The position numbers and the translations under genes are program-made. DNA of 64,000 nt. Origin: Bolinopsis microptera. Taxonomy: Eukaryota; Ctenophora; Tentaculata; Lobata; Bolinopsidae. The notes under the pieces were generated by a model. That model did not search any database, was not told the origin of the DNA, and was given only the letters and a program-made list of their open reading frames with translations. Positions 1-14,970 of this stretch are shown here, one piece after another. The stretch covers positions 744,001-808,000 of the forward strand of contig NC_087073.1 of assembly GCF_026151205.1 (NCBI RefSeq), written 5' to 3'. The stretch's first letter is position 1. Each line of letters opens with the position of its first letter.

Positions 1-5
1 ACGTT

Positions 6-2621
6 ATGTTTCATGGCGATGCAAATATTGATCTTATTAAATATGACACTGATTCCTCAAGCCAGAACCTCATTGACACACTGGCAAAATATGGTTTTGT
101 TCAAACTGTTTCAAAACCAACACGAGTCACTGACCACAGTGCCACCCTTATTGACCATGTGTACACAAATAATATTGAAAACACATTAAGTAGCAACGTG
201 TTAACACTCGACATCTCCGATCATCTTGCAACGTTGACCACTATAAAGTTACGTGCAGTATCACAAAAGCACACCACACACTCAAATAGGACCGATACCA
301 CAAAATACCGTGAAACACGTACTATGAATGAAGCCAGCAATGCTATGTTCAAGGAGCTATTGGAAGGGGAGACGTGGGAGGAAGCGCGGGAATCAGGCAG
401 TGCGAGTGAACAGTATGACAAGTTCTCAGAAATCTACATGAAACATTACAACACTGCATACCCCGTTAAGAGTAATCGTAATCGTCGTGAAAATGAACGG
501 TCTGATCCGAAGCCGTGGATACTTCCATGGCTCGAAACAGCTTGTGCACGTAAACAGCAATTATACCATCTTAATATCACAGAGCCTACTGATGAAAACA
601 TAGCTGCATACGATAAAATGAAACTATTTTGCAGTAAACACGTTAACATTGCCAAGGAGCGGTATTACAAAAAACAATTTGAAAAATATCAGGACTGTTC
701 CAAAAAACAATGGGAGATAATCAACGGCCTGCTAAACAGAAAAAGACGGGGATCTGATCAAATCAGATTGAGGGATACTGACGGGACGATCTTGAGTACT
801 AACTCGGCAGTCGCTGAAAAGTTCAATGGCTACTTTTCCAGCATCGCAGCCAACATCAAGTCTCAGATCAGTTCCCGACAGACCTTCGATCCTGGGGGGT
901 TCCAGGAGTATCTGACCGGGTCATGTCCAACGTCTATCTACCTCGAACCTACTGGGCCCACCGAGATTCATAGAATTATTATTGGCCTAAAAAATAAGGC
1001 AACTCTCGATTCAAAGATTGAGCCCTTGAAAATAGCCAGCACATGCCAAAATTTTTTATGCGCCTTAGCAAAAGTAGTTAACACATCTTTTGTAGAGGGA
1101 GCTTTCCCTAAAGCTTTGAAAACGGCAAAAGTTACACCTATACACAAAGGAGGTTGTAAACTCGACGTAGCGAATTATAGACCTATTTCGCTTCTGGGCT
1201 CGTTCTCAAAAATTTATGAAAAACTAATGCACAGACGCGTTTTAGAATTTCTCGACAAGAATAACTCTCTATTCGAGAATCAGTACGGATTCCGACCAGG
1301 AAGATCATGTGAGCACGCACTTCTCAATGCTCAGAGCTCTATTCTGCATTCTCTAAATAAGAACCAAATAGCACTTTTATTACTTTTAGACTATAGCAAG
1401 GCATTTGACGTCCTAGATCACGCGACATTACTCAGGAAACTTGAGCATTACGGTATTCGTGGCATTGCGTTGAAATGGTTCGAGTCATACCTCAGTGGTC
1501 GCAGTCAATTTGTTTCCCTAAACGGCTCCAATTCATCATTAGAATCTATGATATACGGTGTTCCACAAGGGAGCATATTAGGCCCCCTGCTCTTTGTCAT
1601 ATATATCAATGACTTACCAGGAATCAGTAACCTAGCTAAATTTATATTATACGCAGACGACGCAAACATTATTATCACCGGATCAAATGTACAAGACATT
1701 ATATCCAAAGTAAACCACCTCACTGACGTGTTGATAAAATGGGTTAACTCGAACGGCCTAGCTCTTAATCTGAAGAAGACTTGCTATATGGTATTTTCAA
1801 AAAGACGGGTAGATCTATCGTCTCTACAAGTAAGTATCGACAACTCTCCTATAGAACGCAAAACGGAGGCCAGGTTTTTAGGAGTTATCGTCGACGACAA
1901 ACTAAAATGGGCCAGCCACATCCGAGCCGTCAAAACAAAAATGTCACGGTTTATAGGTATTATGTTCAAAATAAAACGCAAATTACCAATCAAAGCACGC
2001 TTACAGATCTTCCAAAGTTTTGTACAATCTCACTTAAATTTCTGTTCACTAGTTTGGGGCTTTGCTGCAAAATCCCATATTGAATCACTGTTCACTAAAC
2101 AAAAGCAGGGAATACGAGCAGTTATGCCGGGCTACGTGAATTACTATTACAAGGACGGTAAGCTTCCGGATCATACTAAAACTACGTTTAAAGAGTACGA
2201 AATATTATCTGTACACGGGGTCATCATAAAAAATGCTCTGACTCTGATGCACAAGATAACTTACATGCCTGGCCTTCTGCCGTCGTCGATAAAAGACTTA
2301 TTTCCTCCCGATATACCAAAGTATGGCACGTCTTATGACGACAATATCGACTGGCTAACAACGTTCTCTCAACCAGATCTACGCGCTAGTGTTCTGTATA
2401 AAGGTCCTATATTAGCTATTACCGAGCACAACATTAGTCGCATAACTTGCCCATCTAGCATTTTCTCAATAAGCATATATAAGAAATCAGCGAAGCGTGT
2501 AATGATAGAACTACAAAGCTCAGGAAACGATGAAGAATGGCCACCTTTTCTGTTACATAATTTACCCGGGCTACGTAAATCGACAAGATCAGGCACACAA
2601 CAAATCAACTACCGAGAATAA
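6..2621 (+). CDS. Non-LTR retrotransposon ORF2, 5'-partial (endonuclease C-terminus plus reverse transcriptase)
   Basis: An 871-residue open frame that probably continues left of the window. Residues 4-10 (GDANIDL) and 71-73 (SDH) match the C-terminal part of an APE-type endonuclease. The reverse transcriptase follows: NYRPISLL near residue 389, YGFRPGRS near 428, DYSKAFD, GVPQGSILGPLLF, and the catalytic YADD at residues 549-552 (nt 1650-1661). A thumb region with LNFCSLVWG and a C-terminal tail follow. The order endonuclease-RT without RNase H fits the CR1/jockey superfamily; the clade cannot be fixed here. It would nick target DNA and prime cDNA synthesis on its own RNA. No internal stop or frameshift is present, so this is a young or recently active copy apart from its unknown 5' end. 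It stops at TAA 2619-2621. Confidence 0.93.
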   Translation: MFHGDANIDLIKYDTDSSSQNLIDTLAKYGFVQTVSKPTRVTDHSATLIDHVYTNNIENTLSSNVLTLDISDHLATLTTIKLRAVSQKHTTHSNRTDTTKYRETRTMNEASNAMFKELLEGETWEEARESGSASEQYDKFSEIYMKHYNTAYPVKSNRNRRENERSDPKPWILPWLETACARKQQLYHLNITEPTDENIAAYDKMKLFCSKHVNIAKERYYKKQFEKYQDCSKKQWEIINGLLNRKRRGSDQIRLRDTDGTILSTNSAVAEKFNGYFSSIAANIKSQISSRQTFDPGGFQEYLTGSCPTSIYLEPTGPTEIHRIIIGLKNKATLDSKIEPLKIASTCQNFLCALAKVVNTSFVEGAFPKALKTAKVTPIHKGGCKLDVANYRPISLLGSFSKIYEKLMHRRVLEFLDKNNSLFENQYGFRPGRSCEHALLNAQSSILHSLNKNQIALLLLLDYSKAFDVLDHATLLRKLEHYGIRGIALKWFESYLSGRSQFVSLNGSNSSLESMIYGVPQGSILGPLLFVIYINDLPGISNLAKFILYADDANIIITGSNVQDIISKVNHLTDVLIKWVNSNGLALNLKKTCYMVFSKRRVDLSSLQVSIDNSPIERKTEARFLGVIVDDKLKWASHIRAVKTKMSRFIGIMFKIKRKLPIKARLQIFQSFVQSHLNFCSLVWGFAAKSHIESLFTKQKQGIRAVMPGYVNYYYKDGKLPDHTKTTFKEYEILSVHGVIIKNALTLMHKITYMPGLLPSSIKDLFPPDIPKYGTSYDDNIDWLTTFSQPDLRASVLYKGPILAITEHNISRITCPSSIFSISIYKKSAKRVMIELQSSGNDEEWPPFLLHNLPGLRKSTRSGTQQINYRE

Positions 2622-3040
2622 ACTAAGGAATAAATAAAACCAGACGGTTAGCACACTAGTCACTATCAACCATATGCCACTTTTTTCACTGCCCATTCAC
2701 TGTCATATTAATAGCATCATATAGATAGCGCTAGCAGGTGCTGATAAGACATGGGCTCAGTTATTCTTTTTTGTTTTAACCTCAAGTAGCTTATAAAACA
2801 GTGCGTGTGATCATCTGTCGTATCAAATCAAATTATTTGTCACTATATGTTAATAAATCATGATATACAAGTTTTAATTTTTAAAGTTTCTGTTTTTGTT
2901 TTTAATGAATAGACGTAATCAACATTTTCAATTTTCATATTCACGCATATTAAATAAAATTATATTGTTATGTATTATATTATTTTGTAAACATTGGCCG
3001 GGTATAAAAAACCGGTCCCCAAACAAAACAAAAAAGTATT
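2622..3040 (+). repeat. Probable LINE 3' untranslated tail and AT-rich spacer
   Basis: AT-rich sequence after the LINE stop codon, without a coding signal. No poly-A or short tandem tail clearly marks the end of the element, so the LINE boundary is unknown. Two short overlapping open frames here are low-complexity and unsupported. Confidence 0.4.
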
Positions 3041-3223
3041 GCTCTACTTTAACTACCTCTATATTTCAGATGTGTTACCAGGGTTACTAGTATTGCTCTA
3101 TTCCCTCCTACTATCAAACTACATCCTATGTATAATCATCAAACCTCAGATAATAGATGAACAGGTAAATGTTTTTAAAGTTTATTATAACTGATACTTA
3201 CCATAACTGTGTGTAGTTATTGA

Positions 3224-4360
<1,137 letters not shown>

Positions 4361-5180
4361 TGATATTTGTTTTTAAGGTATAGTGGTGTGGCTTCACTCA
4401 AGACCCAGTGTCTTGACGCAGTGTATCGGTGAGGGATAAATCACAAACTAGGGTCCACTGTATACACATAATTTAATTGTGTGGTGCTTACAGTGCTCAA
4501 TCGGCAAGCCGAGAGCTAGATACAAAATGAAACGACCGGTTGAGTCAGACAAATGTTTCAATCATGATACAAAACCATGATATCATCATAATTTATATAC
4601 ATACTTATAATTGAAGATGGGATCCTACAAACATTCAAATGTATGACGTTAAGTCAAGTATTGACTTTAAATGTTAACAGGATTGGTGTAAAGAAGTTGG
4701 GACATCTCACATCAAATTCACTGAATCACATCAAACAACTTAACACGGCGACCATCTTTCTGTTTGCTATCACTGAACTGTGCATATTTTGACCTCTCAG
4801 AGTTAAGGTTACATTTTGATTACAGTGCTGCTTTAACACATGAAGGTTTGACCGTTCTAAGTTCTTGACTACTTCGGAATTTAATAATTCTTTAACCACC
4901 TGGTCGAAGAAACTTGACTTTACCTTGACGACCTCTTCATCTACCTTATGTCAAGTTTATCATTGAGTTTCAGCGAATTTCCGCAAAACAAGAAGAGCCA
5001 GCGCATGTGTAGCTACTGTATCTCGACACATGTTTACGGTTTTACAAGTAGTTGCATTGCTTGGCTCCCCCTTATCACGTACCCAGAAAGATCATGTTCT
5101 GTGTTTCGATTTCCTAGAATTGTGGTAAATTTTACGTAACACGCGAGGCTCTTGTTTTCAAGCCGCGCACGAGAACCGCC

Positions 5181-7779
5181 GATACTGTTAACAGAGTTTA
5201 AATCATATTAAATATTGTATCTCTGTCACTGCGCCATAAATATATTGTTTTTGTTATATTTTTGTTGGAATTCTACTGAAACTGAAATTGTGAAGTTCAA
5301 ATCCACTTTTCTTCTCCTCATTGAATTTTAGAGGAATCAAACAGTTATGCATAATGGACTCTATGGCAACTGTCTCAACTCAATATTCAACAATTACATT
5401 GTTTGCGAATGAATTGTGGCTGCTTGGGAGGACAGTCATTAGTGGCAGCAGAACCATTAAAAAAGCGGCATCTCGATAACCCTTATGGCAAAAGAGTCGT
5501 TTCAAAATTTGTAATAACGATCGGCAGCCTAAAAATTTTCCAGAAAAAGTGGGTCAAGCCTCAAAGAAAAGCATTTTTGCGAGCTCAACGATTTGGGAAA
5601 AGGCTCAGATTTGGAGAAGCAAAAATGTTTAAATATTATGTATTTACTAACTATGAACACTGAGGGTAAGAACAAATGAAAACTAATGACCTCAGGAAAC
5701 GCTCCGCATCAGAATCAGAGCTGCAGGTCGAAATAAAGTGATTTGAATCAATACATACTAATATAAACTCTAGCAATGTTAACAACTTTTTAAAGAAGGG
5801 GGATCTCCAGAGTCAGTAGATGTAGGATAACAGACTCCATGATACCGTAGCCTATGTGAGTAATGTTAACGCTGATGTCAATGTCTAGTACTGATCTCTC
5901 ATCTGGTTTTGGATCCTGGTCCTATAAAACCTTAGATTGGGTTAAGTATTGTGGAGGAATGTAATGCGCCTGTTTACAAAATCTTAATCGGTATTTGAGT
6001 TAAACTTCAGAGCGTCTTAAATAGAAATAATGAAAAGTACTGCCTACATAACTCTTAAATCTAGAACGAGTTTTATAAACCGGTAAGGTAAGAGTAAACA
6101 GTTGCTGACAGGACTGAATATCTTCTTATAACCCCCCCCCTGGACCCAGATCACGGGGCTGCGACAAGAGTCACTACTCTGCTCTTATCGTACCGGGATC
6201 CTGATTTCTGGGGGAGGTGAAACAAATTAACCCATGAGAGACAGACACGAGTAGAATTGTTTTTTAGAATCATTTAAAGTAGTTCTTCTAAAATAGATTT
6301 CTAGTTTAAATGCGATATCAATTATGATTTCAAAATTAAACTGATCTAACAGCAGAGAAGAAAATGTCTACACTTACGAGTAGTGATGTTGAGCTCGTCT
6401 ACATAACTTCTAAAGTGAGACTGAAACAAGTCCACGAATGTTCTAGAATATACAGCGTGGCCGCTGACGTCAAACACTCCCTAACAACACATCTCTGAAA
6501 AAATATTTTGTTTTTACTTTTGATACATTAACAACAATTGATGCAGCATATTTGCCTTTTCTTGCTCCAAATCCAGATTAAATTTTCCATATTGGTTACA
6601 AGGTTTAGTCTCCATATATTTCAGTGCATTTCTTTTTTTGAACTTCAACACTAAACATACTACATACGATATACTTTAAACAACAAGAGCATTGTCACAA
6701 AACACAAAATGAAGGTTGGTTGGTACTTACCCAAAAATCACCTCAATGCGTTGATTATCGTTACCATGGTTTCCAATCAGTGAACCCCATTCCAGAACCA
6801 GGCAGATAACGAAGAATGAAACGAGTGTGAAAACATGTTGTTGTTCAATTTAAAAGTACTACAAGTACACAGCCTGTATCGAGAACCCGAAAACGTAAGG
6901 GGAGTTCTGGAGTTAGATGTTAATGTTAGTGCATGTGTCTTATTAAGCATAAGTTTTTAAGAACAAGCATTATATTGGGCATTAGCCAGGAATTTAAAAC
7001 AACTTGTACACAAGTTTCGGTGTTCTGGATCTGGAGAATAGTTAAGAATATTAGAGAAGATAGTGAGGAATGAGGTATAATGTGAAGAAACATGGTATAA
7101 GAAAACGTTAGTTGTAAATAGCACTACAAGTACAAATACACCATGCATTGACAACGCTAGTGGGAGTTTTGCAGTTAAAGACATAAGCGGGAATTCTGCA
7201 GTAAGATGTTTAACCAATAACAAATTTTGTGCAGTTATATACTGTAGTACCAAGGTTTAAACCCCATACTACAAGTCTTACAATAACCCCTACTACCCTG
7301 CATCTGCACTTATACAGTCGGAGATGGTATTCAAATTGGATTATACTCGACGGAGTTAGTGTCTTTTAGAAATAATAAAGGTTAATATTGCGTGAGATTC
7401 AGATCCTTAGTCTTGTTGATAGGTGAACCATTATATTGGCTTGGAGTTTGGACACGTGGAATTAAGGTATTCTGGTTCTGAATGCCATTGCTAAAGCTGA
7501 TTTGGATAATAATCGGGTCACGTGCCAGGAAGTAAAATGACCTCCACACTGGTCCGGGAAGGTATTCAAATTAAATTATACCGACGTGTTCGTGTTTATT
7601 ACTTTACCTGGAGGCGCTTCAGCATGTCAAACTCTATTCGATTATTATGTTTATGACATAATCACCTGGGTCCTCCAGGTAGTCTATTATACCTTTAGAA
7701 CACTGCAGTAAATTGTCTCTTGACTTCTTGATGGGAGGTGGATCCATTATATTGTCTTTAACACGTGATAGGAATTGTG
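5181..7779. other. AT-rich intergenic stretch, no gene seen
   Basis: No convincing coding exon, RNA gene or element end is seen. A C9 run lies at about 6131. A diverged direct duplication is visible around 7327 and 7561 (both have GGTATTCAAATT), followed by paired CCATTATATTG and ACACGTG motifs before the satellite. A Lys/Arg-rich frame at 5403-5663 starts at TTG, has no splice signal and is not recognised. Confidence 0.6.
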
Positions 7780-10700
7780 GTAATTTGATTTTGATTGGTT
7801 AATAACACGTGCCAGGGAAAAGATATGGTTGACTTATTCATCGGTTGCGGTGAAAAAATAGGTAAAACTGTAAAATTTCGGTCCTGAAATTTCTCTTCAA
7901 AAACAGAAAATGTGACAGAGATTGGGACATATGATTTGCAAATTTTATTCGGGATTTTGACTCCCATGCCAGTACCCCCTCAAGTCGTTTTTTCATACCC
8001 TCATCAATTAGCTGCTAATTGGTTTCTTGGCAAAAAGTTCAATCAAATCTGTCAATTTTGTTTCAGAAAATTTCACATTTGAAAATGGACAGAATTTTTG
8101 AAAATTACACAGCTTTCGTTTTGTTAAGCTTTTCTGCTGTGGGCTTCCTCCGAACCGAAATCCAAACTTCCAGTACCTCAATCGTGTCATATGGCACCTA
8201 TAGTGACTTAACTAATTAAGTTGCGGTGACAAAATCGAGTAAAAAATGTAAAATTTCGGTCCTGGAAATTCATCTTCAAAAAATGAAAAATGGGACAGAG
8301 ATTGGGACAGTATGAGTTTGCAGTTTTATTCTGGAATTTGACTCCCATACCATCAATTTTGGTTCATACCATGATCAAATTAGCTGCAATTTTGTTTTCT
8401 GTGCAAAAAAGTTCATCCAATCTGTCCAAATTTGTTGTTCAGAAAATTTCACATTTAAAATTGACGAATTTTGAAATCAGATTTTCGTTTTGTGAGCTTG
8501 CTGCTGTAGGCTTACTCCTACCGAAATCAAACTTCCAGCACCTCATCGTGTCATATGGCACCTATAGTTACTTACAAATGGTTTGCGGGTGACAAAAATC
8601 AGTAAAAACTTAAAATTTCTGTCCTGAAATTCATCTCAAAATAAAATGGGACAGAGATTGGACAATATGATTTTTGCAATTTTATTCGGTATTTGACTCC
8701 CATGCCAGTACCTCAATTCGTTACATACCATCATCAATTAGCTGCTAATTGGTTTCTGGGCAAAAAGTTCATCCAATCTGTCAATTTGTGTTCAGAAAAT
8801 TTCACAATTTGAAAATGGGACAGAATTTTGAAAATACAGCTTTTCGTTTTGTTAAGCTTTCTGCTGTGGGCTTCCTCCGACCGAAATCAAACATCCAGTA
8901 CCATCAATCGTGTCATATGCACCTATAGTTGACTTACAATTATTGCGGGTGACAAAATTACAGTAAAAAAAGTAAAATTTCGGTCCCTGGAAATTTCATC
9001 TTCAAAAAAATGAAAATGGGACAGAGATTGGGACAGTATGATTTTGCAGTTTATTTCGGATTTTGACGCCCAGTACCCTCAATTTGGTTTAATACCATGA
9101 TAAATTACTGCTAATTGTTCTTCTGGCAAAATTGTTCATCCAATCGTCAAATTTGTGTTCAAAAAGTCGAAATTTGAAAATGGGACAGAATTTTGAAAAT
9201 ACAACTTTTCGTTTTGTTTAATCTTTCTGCTGTGGGCATCCTCCGACCGAAATCAAACTTCCATCCAACGGTCCAAATCGTGTCATATGGCACCTAAGTT
9301 GACTTACGAATGGTTGCGGGTGACAAATCTGTAAAAACTGTAAAATTTCGGTCCCTGGAAATTTTCATCTTGATAAAATGAAAATGGGACAGAGATTGGG
9401 ACAATATGATTTTGGCATTTAAATTCGGGAGTTTGACTCCCCAGTACCTCAATTAGTCATTCGGTTTTCATACCATGATCGATTAGCTGCTAATTTGTTT
9501 CTGGCAAAAATTTCATCCAATCTGTCAAATTTGTGTTCCAGAAAATTGCACATTGAAAATGGGATCTTGAAAAATTTAACTTTCGTTTTGTTAAGCTGTT
9601 TGCTGTGGGGCTTCCTCCGACCCGAAAATCGAACTTCAGCACCTAATCGGGTTAATTGGCAGCTATAGTTTTGACTTGCTAATTTTGGTTGCGGGTGCAA
9701 AATCAGTAAAAACTGTAAAATTTCGGTCCTGTGGAAATTTCATCTTCCAAAAAATGCTAATGGGACATAGATTGGGACAGTATGAGTTTCAGTTTTATTC
9801 GGATTTTGACTTCCCATACTCAATTTGGTTTCATACCATGATCAATTAGCTGCTAATTTGTTTCCTGGGCAAAAATTGCATCAATCTGGCAAATGTTGTG
9901 TTTCAGATAATTGCAATTTGAAAATGGGACAGAATTGTGAAAATACAACTTTCGTTTTTGTTAAGCTGTCAGCTGTGGGCTCCTCCGACCGAAATCAAAC
10001 TTCCAGCACGTCAATCGTGTCAGATGGCACCTAGAGTTGACTTACTAATGGTTGCGGGTGACAAAATCAGTAAAAACGTAAAATTTCGGTCCTGGAAATT
10101 TCATCTTGCAAAAATGAAAATGGAACAGAGATTGGGACAATAATGATTTTGGCATTTTTATTCGATTTTTGACTCCCAGTACCTCAATTAGTCAATTCGG
10201 TTCATACCATGATCAATTTAGCTGCTAATTTTGATTCTGGGCAAAAATTTTCATCCATCGTCCAAAGTTGTGTTCAGAAAATTTCGGGAACATTGTGAAA
10301 ATGGGATCTTGAAAATTTAACTTTCGTTTGTTAAGCTTTTGCTGTGGCTTTTCACTCCGACCGAAATAGAACTTCCCTTCCAGCACCTTAATCGTGTTAA
10401 AGGCAGCTATATTGAACTTGCTAATTGGTTGGCGGGTGACAAAATCCAGTAAAAACTGTAAAATTCGGTCCTGGAAATTTCATCTTCAAAAAATGAAAAT
10501 GGACCAGAGATTGGGACATAATGATTTGCAGTTTTATTTTATATTTCGGATTTTGACTCCCGAACCTCAATTTTTTGGGTTTCATATACCATATCAATTT
10601 ACTGCTAATTTGTTTCTGGCAAAAATTTCATCCCAATCTGTCAAATTTGTGTTCGAAAATTTCAGAATTTTGAAAATGGGACAGATTTTTGAAAATACAA

Positions 10701-13700
10701 CTTTTTCGTTTTGTTAGCTTTCTGCTGTGGCTTACCTCCGACCGAAATCAAACTTCCAAGCACCTTAATCGGGTCATATGGCACCTAAGTTTGACTTACT
10801 AATTGTTCGTGATAATATCAGTAAAAAAAACTTTAAAATTTCGGTCATGTAAATTTTCATCTTCAAAAACCTAATAATGGGACAAGATTGGGACAATATG
10901 ATTTTGCAATTTTTATTCGGGATTTGTGACTCCCTACCTCAGTTTTGGTTCATGATCATCATCACTAGCTGCTATTTTGTTTCTTGCACAAGTTCATCCC
11001 AATCTGTCAAATTTGTGTCAGAAAATTCAAATTTGAAAATGGGACAGAATTTTGAAAATACAAAATTTCGGTTTGGTTTAAGCCTTTCTGCTGTGGGCTT
11101 CCTCCGAACGAAATCAACTTCCAGCACGTCAATCGGGTCATATGCACCTATAGTTGACTTACTAATTGGTTGCGGGTGACTAAAATAAGTAAAAAACTGT
11201 AAATTGCGGTCCTGGAAATTCATCTTGAAAAAATGGAAAATGGGACAGAGATTGGGACAATAGATTTTTTGCAGTTTATCGGGATTTGACTCCCATACCT
11301 CAATTATATCAATTCGGTTTTCATACCATGACAATTAGCTGCTAATTTGTTTCTTAGCAAAAATTTAATCCAATCTTCAAATTTGTGTTCAGAAACTTTC
11401 ACATTTGTAAAAAGGGACAGAATCTTGAAAATTTACTTTTCTTTTTGTTAACTTTTTGGCTGTGGGCTTTCCTCCGACCGAAATCGAACTCCAGCACCTT
11501 AATCGTGTTATATGGCCACCTATAGTTGACTATTAATTGGTTTGCGGTGTCCAAAATCTAAAAACTTAAAATTTCGTCCTGGAAATTTCATCTTCAAAAA
11601 ATTGAAAAATGGGTCAGAGATTGGACAGTATGATTTTGCAGTTTTATTCGGGATTTTGACTCCCAGTACCTCAATTTGGTTTCATACCAAGATCAATTAG
11701 CTGCTAATTTGTTCTGGGCAAAAATATCATCAATCTGTCAACATTTTGTTTCAGAAAATTTCAAAATTTGAAAATGGGACAGAATTTTTTGAAATACAAA
11801 CTTTTCGTTTTGTTAAGCTTTCTGCTGGGGCTTCCTCCGACCGAAATCAAAACCTCCAGCACCTCATCGTGTTCTATTGGCACCTATAGTTTTTACTTAC
11901 TAATTGTTGCAGTGATAAAATCAGTAAAAACTGTAAAAATTTTCGGTCATGGAAATTTCATCTTCAAAAACTGAAAATGGGACCGAGATTGGGACAATAT
12001 GATTTTGCAATTTTATTCGGATTTTGACTCTAAGTACCTCAATTGGTTTCATACATCATCAACTAGCTTGCTAATTGTTTCTGGGCAAAAAGTTCATCCA
12101 ATCTGTCAACTTGTGTTCAGAAAATTTCAAATTTGAAAATGGGACAGATATTTTGAAAATACAACTTTCGTTTTGTTAAGCTTTCTGCGTGTGGGCTTTC
12201 CTCAACCGCATCATACTCCAGCACGTCAATCGTGTCATATGGCACCTATAGTTGACTTACTAATTGGTTTCGTGACAAAATCAGTAAAAACTGTAAAAAT
12301 TTCGGGTCCTGGAAATTTCATCTTCAAAAAATGAAAATGGACAGAGATTGGACAATATGATTTGCAGATTTATTCGATTTTGACTCCAGTACCATCAATT
12401 TGGTTCATACCATGATCAATTAGCTGCTAATTTTTTTTCTGGCAAAAAATTTCTTCCAATCTGCTGTCAAATTGTATTCAGAAAAAATAAATTTGAAAAT
12501 GGGACAGAATTTTGAAAATACAACTTTCGTTTTGTTAAGGGCTTTCTGCTGTGGGCTTCCTCCGACCGAAAATCAAACGTCCAGCACCTCAATCGTGTCA
12601 TATGGCACCTATAGTTGACTTTAAATGTTGCGGGTGACAAAATCAGTAAAAGACTGTAAAAATTTCGGTCTGAAATTTTCATCTTCAAAAACTGAAACTG
12701 GGAACAGAGATTGGACAATATGATTATTGCAGTTTTATTCAGGATTTTTGCCTCCCAGTACCTCAATTTGGTTTCATACCATCATCAATTAGCTGCTTAT
12801 TGTTTCTGGTCAAAAAAGTTCTCCAATCTGTCTAATTTGTGTTCAAAAATTTTCAATTGAAAATGGGACAAGAATTTTTGAAAATACAACTTTTCGTTTT
12901 TTAAGCTTTCTGCTGTGGGCTTCCTCCGACCGAAATCAAACAGAGCAGCACTCAATCGTGACTTATGCACCTATAGTTGACTTACTAATCGATTGCGGGG
13001 GAGACAAAATCAGTAAAAACTGTAAATTTCGGTCCTGGAAATTTCATCTTCAAAACTGAAAATGGGCCAGAGATTGGAACAATATGATTTGCAGTTTGAT
13101 TCGTGATTTGACTCCCAGTACCTCATTTGGTTTCATACCATGATCAATTAGCTGATAATTTTTGTTTCTGTCAAAAATATTCATCCATCTGTCAAATTTG
13201 TGTTCAGAAAAAATTCACATATGAAAATGGACAGAATCTTGAAAATTCAACTTTTCGTTTTGTTAAGCGTTCTGCTGTGGGCTTCCTCGAACCGAAATCA
13301 AACTTCCACAACCTCAATCGTGTCATATGGCACCTATAAGTTGACTTACTAATTGGTTTGCGGGTGACAAAATCATAAAAACAGTAAAATTTTTGGTCCT
13401 GGAAATATCATCTTCAAAAACTGAAATGGGAACAGAGATTGGACAATGATTTTTGCAGTTTTTATTCGGGATTTTGACCTCCCAGTATCCTCAATTTTGG
13501 TTTCATACCATGATCAATAGCTGCTAATTTTGTTTCTGGGCAAAAATTTCTTCCAATCTGTCAAATTTGTGTTCAAAAATTTTCACATTGAAAATGGGAC
13601 AGAAGTTTAAAATACAGCTTTTCGTTTTGTTTTGAGCTTTTCTCTGCTGTGGCTTCCTCCGCCCGAAATCAAACTTCCAGCACCTCAGTCGTGCATATGG

Positions 13701-14080
13701 CACCTATAGTTGACTTACTTATTGTTGGTCGTGAAAAATCATAAAAAACTGTAAATAATTTCGTCCTGGAAATTTCATCCGTCAAAAACTGATAATGGGA
13801 ACAGAGATTGGGACAATATGATTGCAATTTATTCGGGATTTTGACTCCCATACATCAAGTTTGGTTTCATAACCATCATCAATTAGCTGACTAATTGTTC
13901 TGGGCAAAAAAGTTCATCCGATCTGTCAAATTTGTGTTCAGATAATTTCACATTTAAAAATGGGACAAATTTTGAAATACAACTTTTCGGTTTGTTAAGC
14001 TTACTGCTGTGGCTTCCTCCGACGAAATCAAACTTCCGCACTCAGATTGTGTCAAATGCCATCTATTGTTCACTGCTTTA
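7780..14080 (+). repeat. 367-bp satellite, about 17 tandem copies
   Basis: The landmark ACCTATAGTTGACTTAC recurs at about 8195, 8562, 8925, 9300, 9670, 10035, 10405, 10790, 11150, 11530, 11890, 12250, 12610, 12975, 13335 and 13705, a mean period near 367 bp. Each unit also carries GGGACAGAGATTGGGACA, GGACAGAATTTTGAAAATAC and TTCCTCCGACCGAAATCAAA. Copies differ far more by one-base indels, mostly in homopolymers, than by substitutions. All ORFs in this stretch are short, frame-random and spurious. The ends fade near 7780 and 14080. Confidence 0.95.
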
Positions 14081-14800
14081 ATTGGTCACTGGAGAAAAAT
14101 TTTGTCAAAAACTGTGAAATTTGGGTCAAGTACATTGAGGTACTTTCTAGAAGACTTTATTACAGAACGGAAAAGTGTAGATTATAAATTATTCCATTTC
14201 TGTTCAGATTCAAACATGATATTTGACAGAATTTTAGGCCAAAGTATTCAGGGTTTTCATTTTTAGTGCCCGAATCGGTACAAATTTTATAAAATTACTG
14301 AACAGTTAGATAATACATAATGCATTTTCCCGTATATAAACTGAATGACGCAAGTAATTGAATTTTCAAACCTTAAATTATAATAAATATCACAAAATAT
14401 CAACGGTCACGGGTCCTCAGCAACAGACTTAGTTATCATCCAAGTTGTTCGACAACTGTTTGACAGTGTCAGCTCTACAATATAATAGTCCCTGTAGGCT
14501 GTATCCCCAATTATTGTGATTAATGAGAGGTTTTTCTAGAAGTAAATCACTCTGTGTATTTATTGAGGTACCCACGTGGTGCCTCTGTGTCTCATTCAGA
14601 GTCTGGAGCTTGATTCGTAATCTTTGCTGCTTGTATGAGCAAGAGTTTCCTTTTAAAACCATAGTACATTTGTGTGTTAGTGGTCACGTCAAATGCCAGC
14701 AAATTTTCCAGCCTAGATTCTCTCAACACCTCAAAATAAAACAATTGTAAGCGATATTAAAAGAAGTCAAATTGTTATGCAAGATAAAATATCCATCAAT
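14081..14800. other. Unique AT-rich spacer, no gene seen
   Basis: No supported exon or repeat. Its interest is positional: it lies near 14.4 kb, the midpoint of the inverted repeat 3.04-5.18 / 23.62-24.66. Confidence 0.5.
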
Positions 14801-14807
14801 CAAAGGT

Positions 14808-14960
14808 AAGGTTACCCAGGTTTACTCAGGGTACGCTGTTACCCAGGTTACTCAGGTTACTCGAGGTACTCCAGGTTACTCTCAGTTACCAGGTTACCCA
14901 GTTACCAAGGTTACCCAGGTTACCCAGGTTACCAAGGTTTACCAAGGTTACCTACGTTTT
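14808..14960 (+). repeat. GGTTACCCA minisatellite
   Basis: Degenerate 9-bp tandem repeat (GGTTACCCA, GGTTACCAA, GGTTACTCA). A related short array occurs at 18,785-18,870, and GTTACCAGGGTTAC is part of the border repeat at 3.07, 24.6, 28.8 and 47.9 kb. Confidence 0.85.
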
Positions 14961-14970
14961 ACAACGAGCA

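Noticed and set aside
4948-5139. 63-codon frame conserved between the inverted arms
   Set aside because: Conservation equals that of the surrounding repeat DNA and changes are not biased to third positions.
7780-14080. CRISPR-like or gene array interpretation of the regular repeats
   Set aside because: Units are 367 bp, contiguous and without spacers; this is a satellite in an animal genome.
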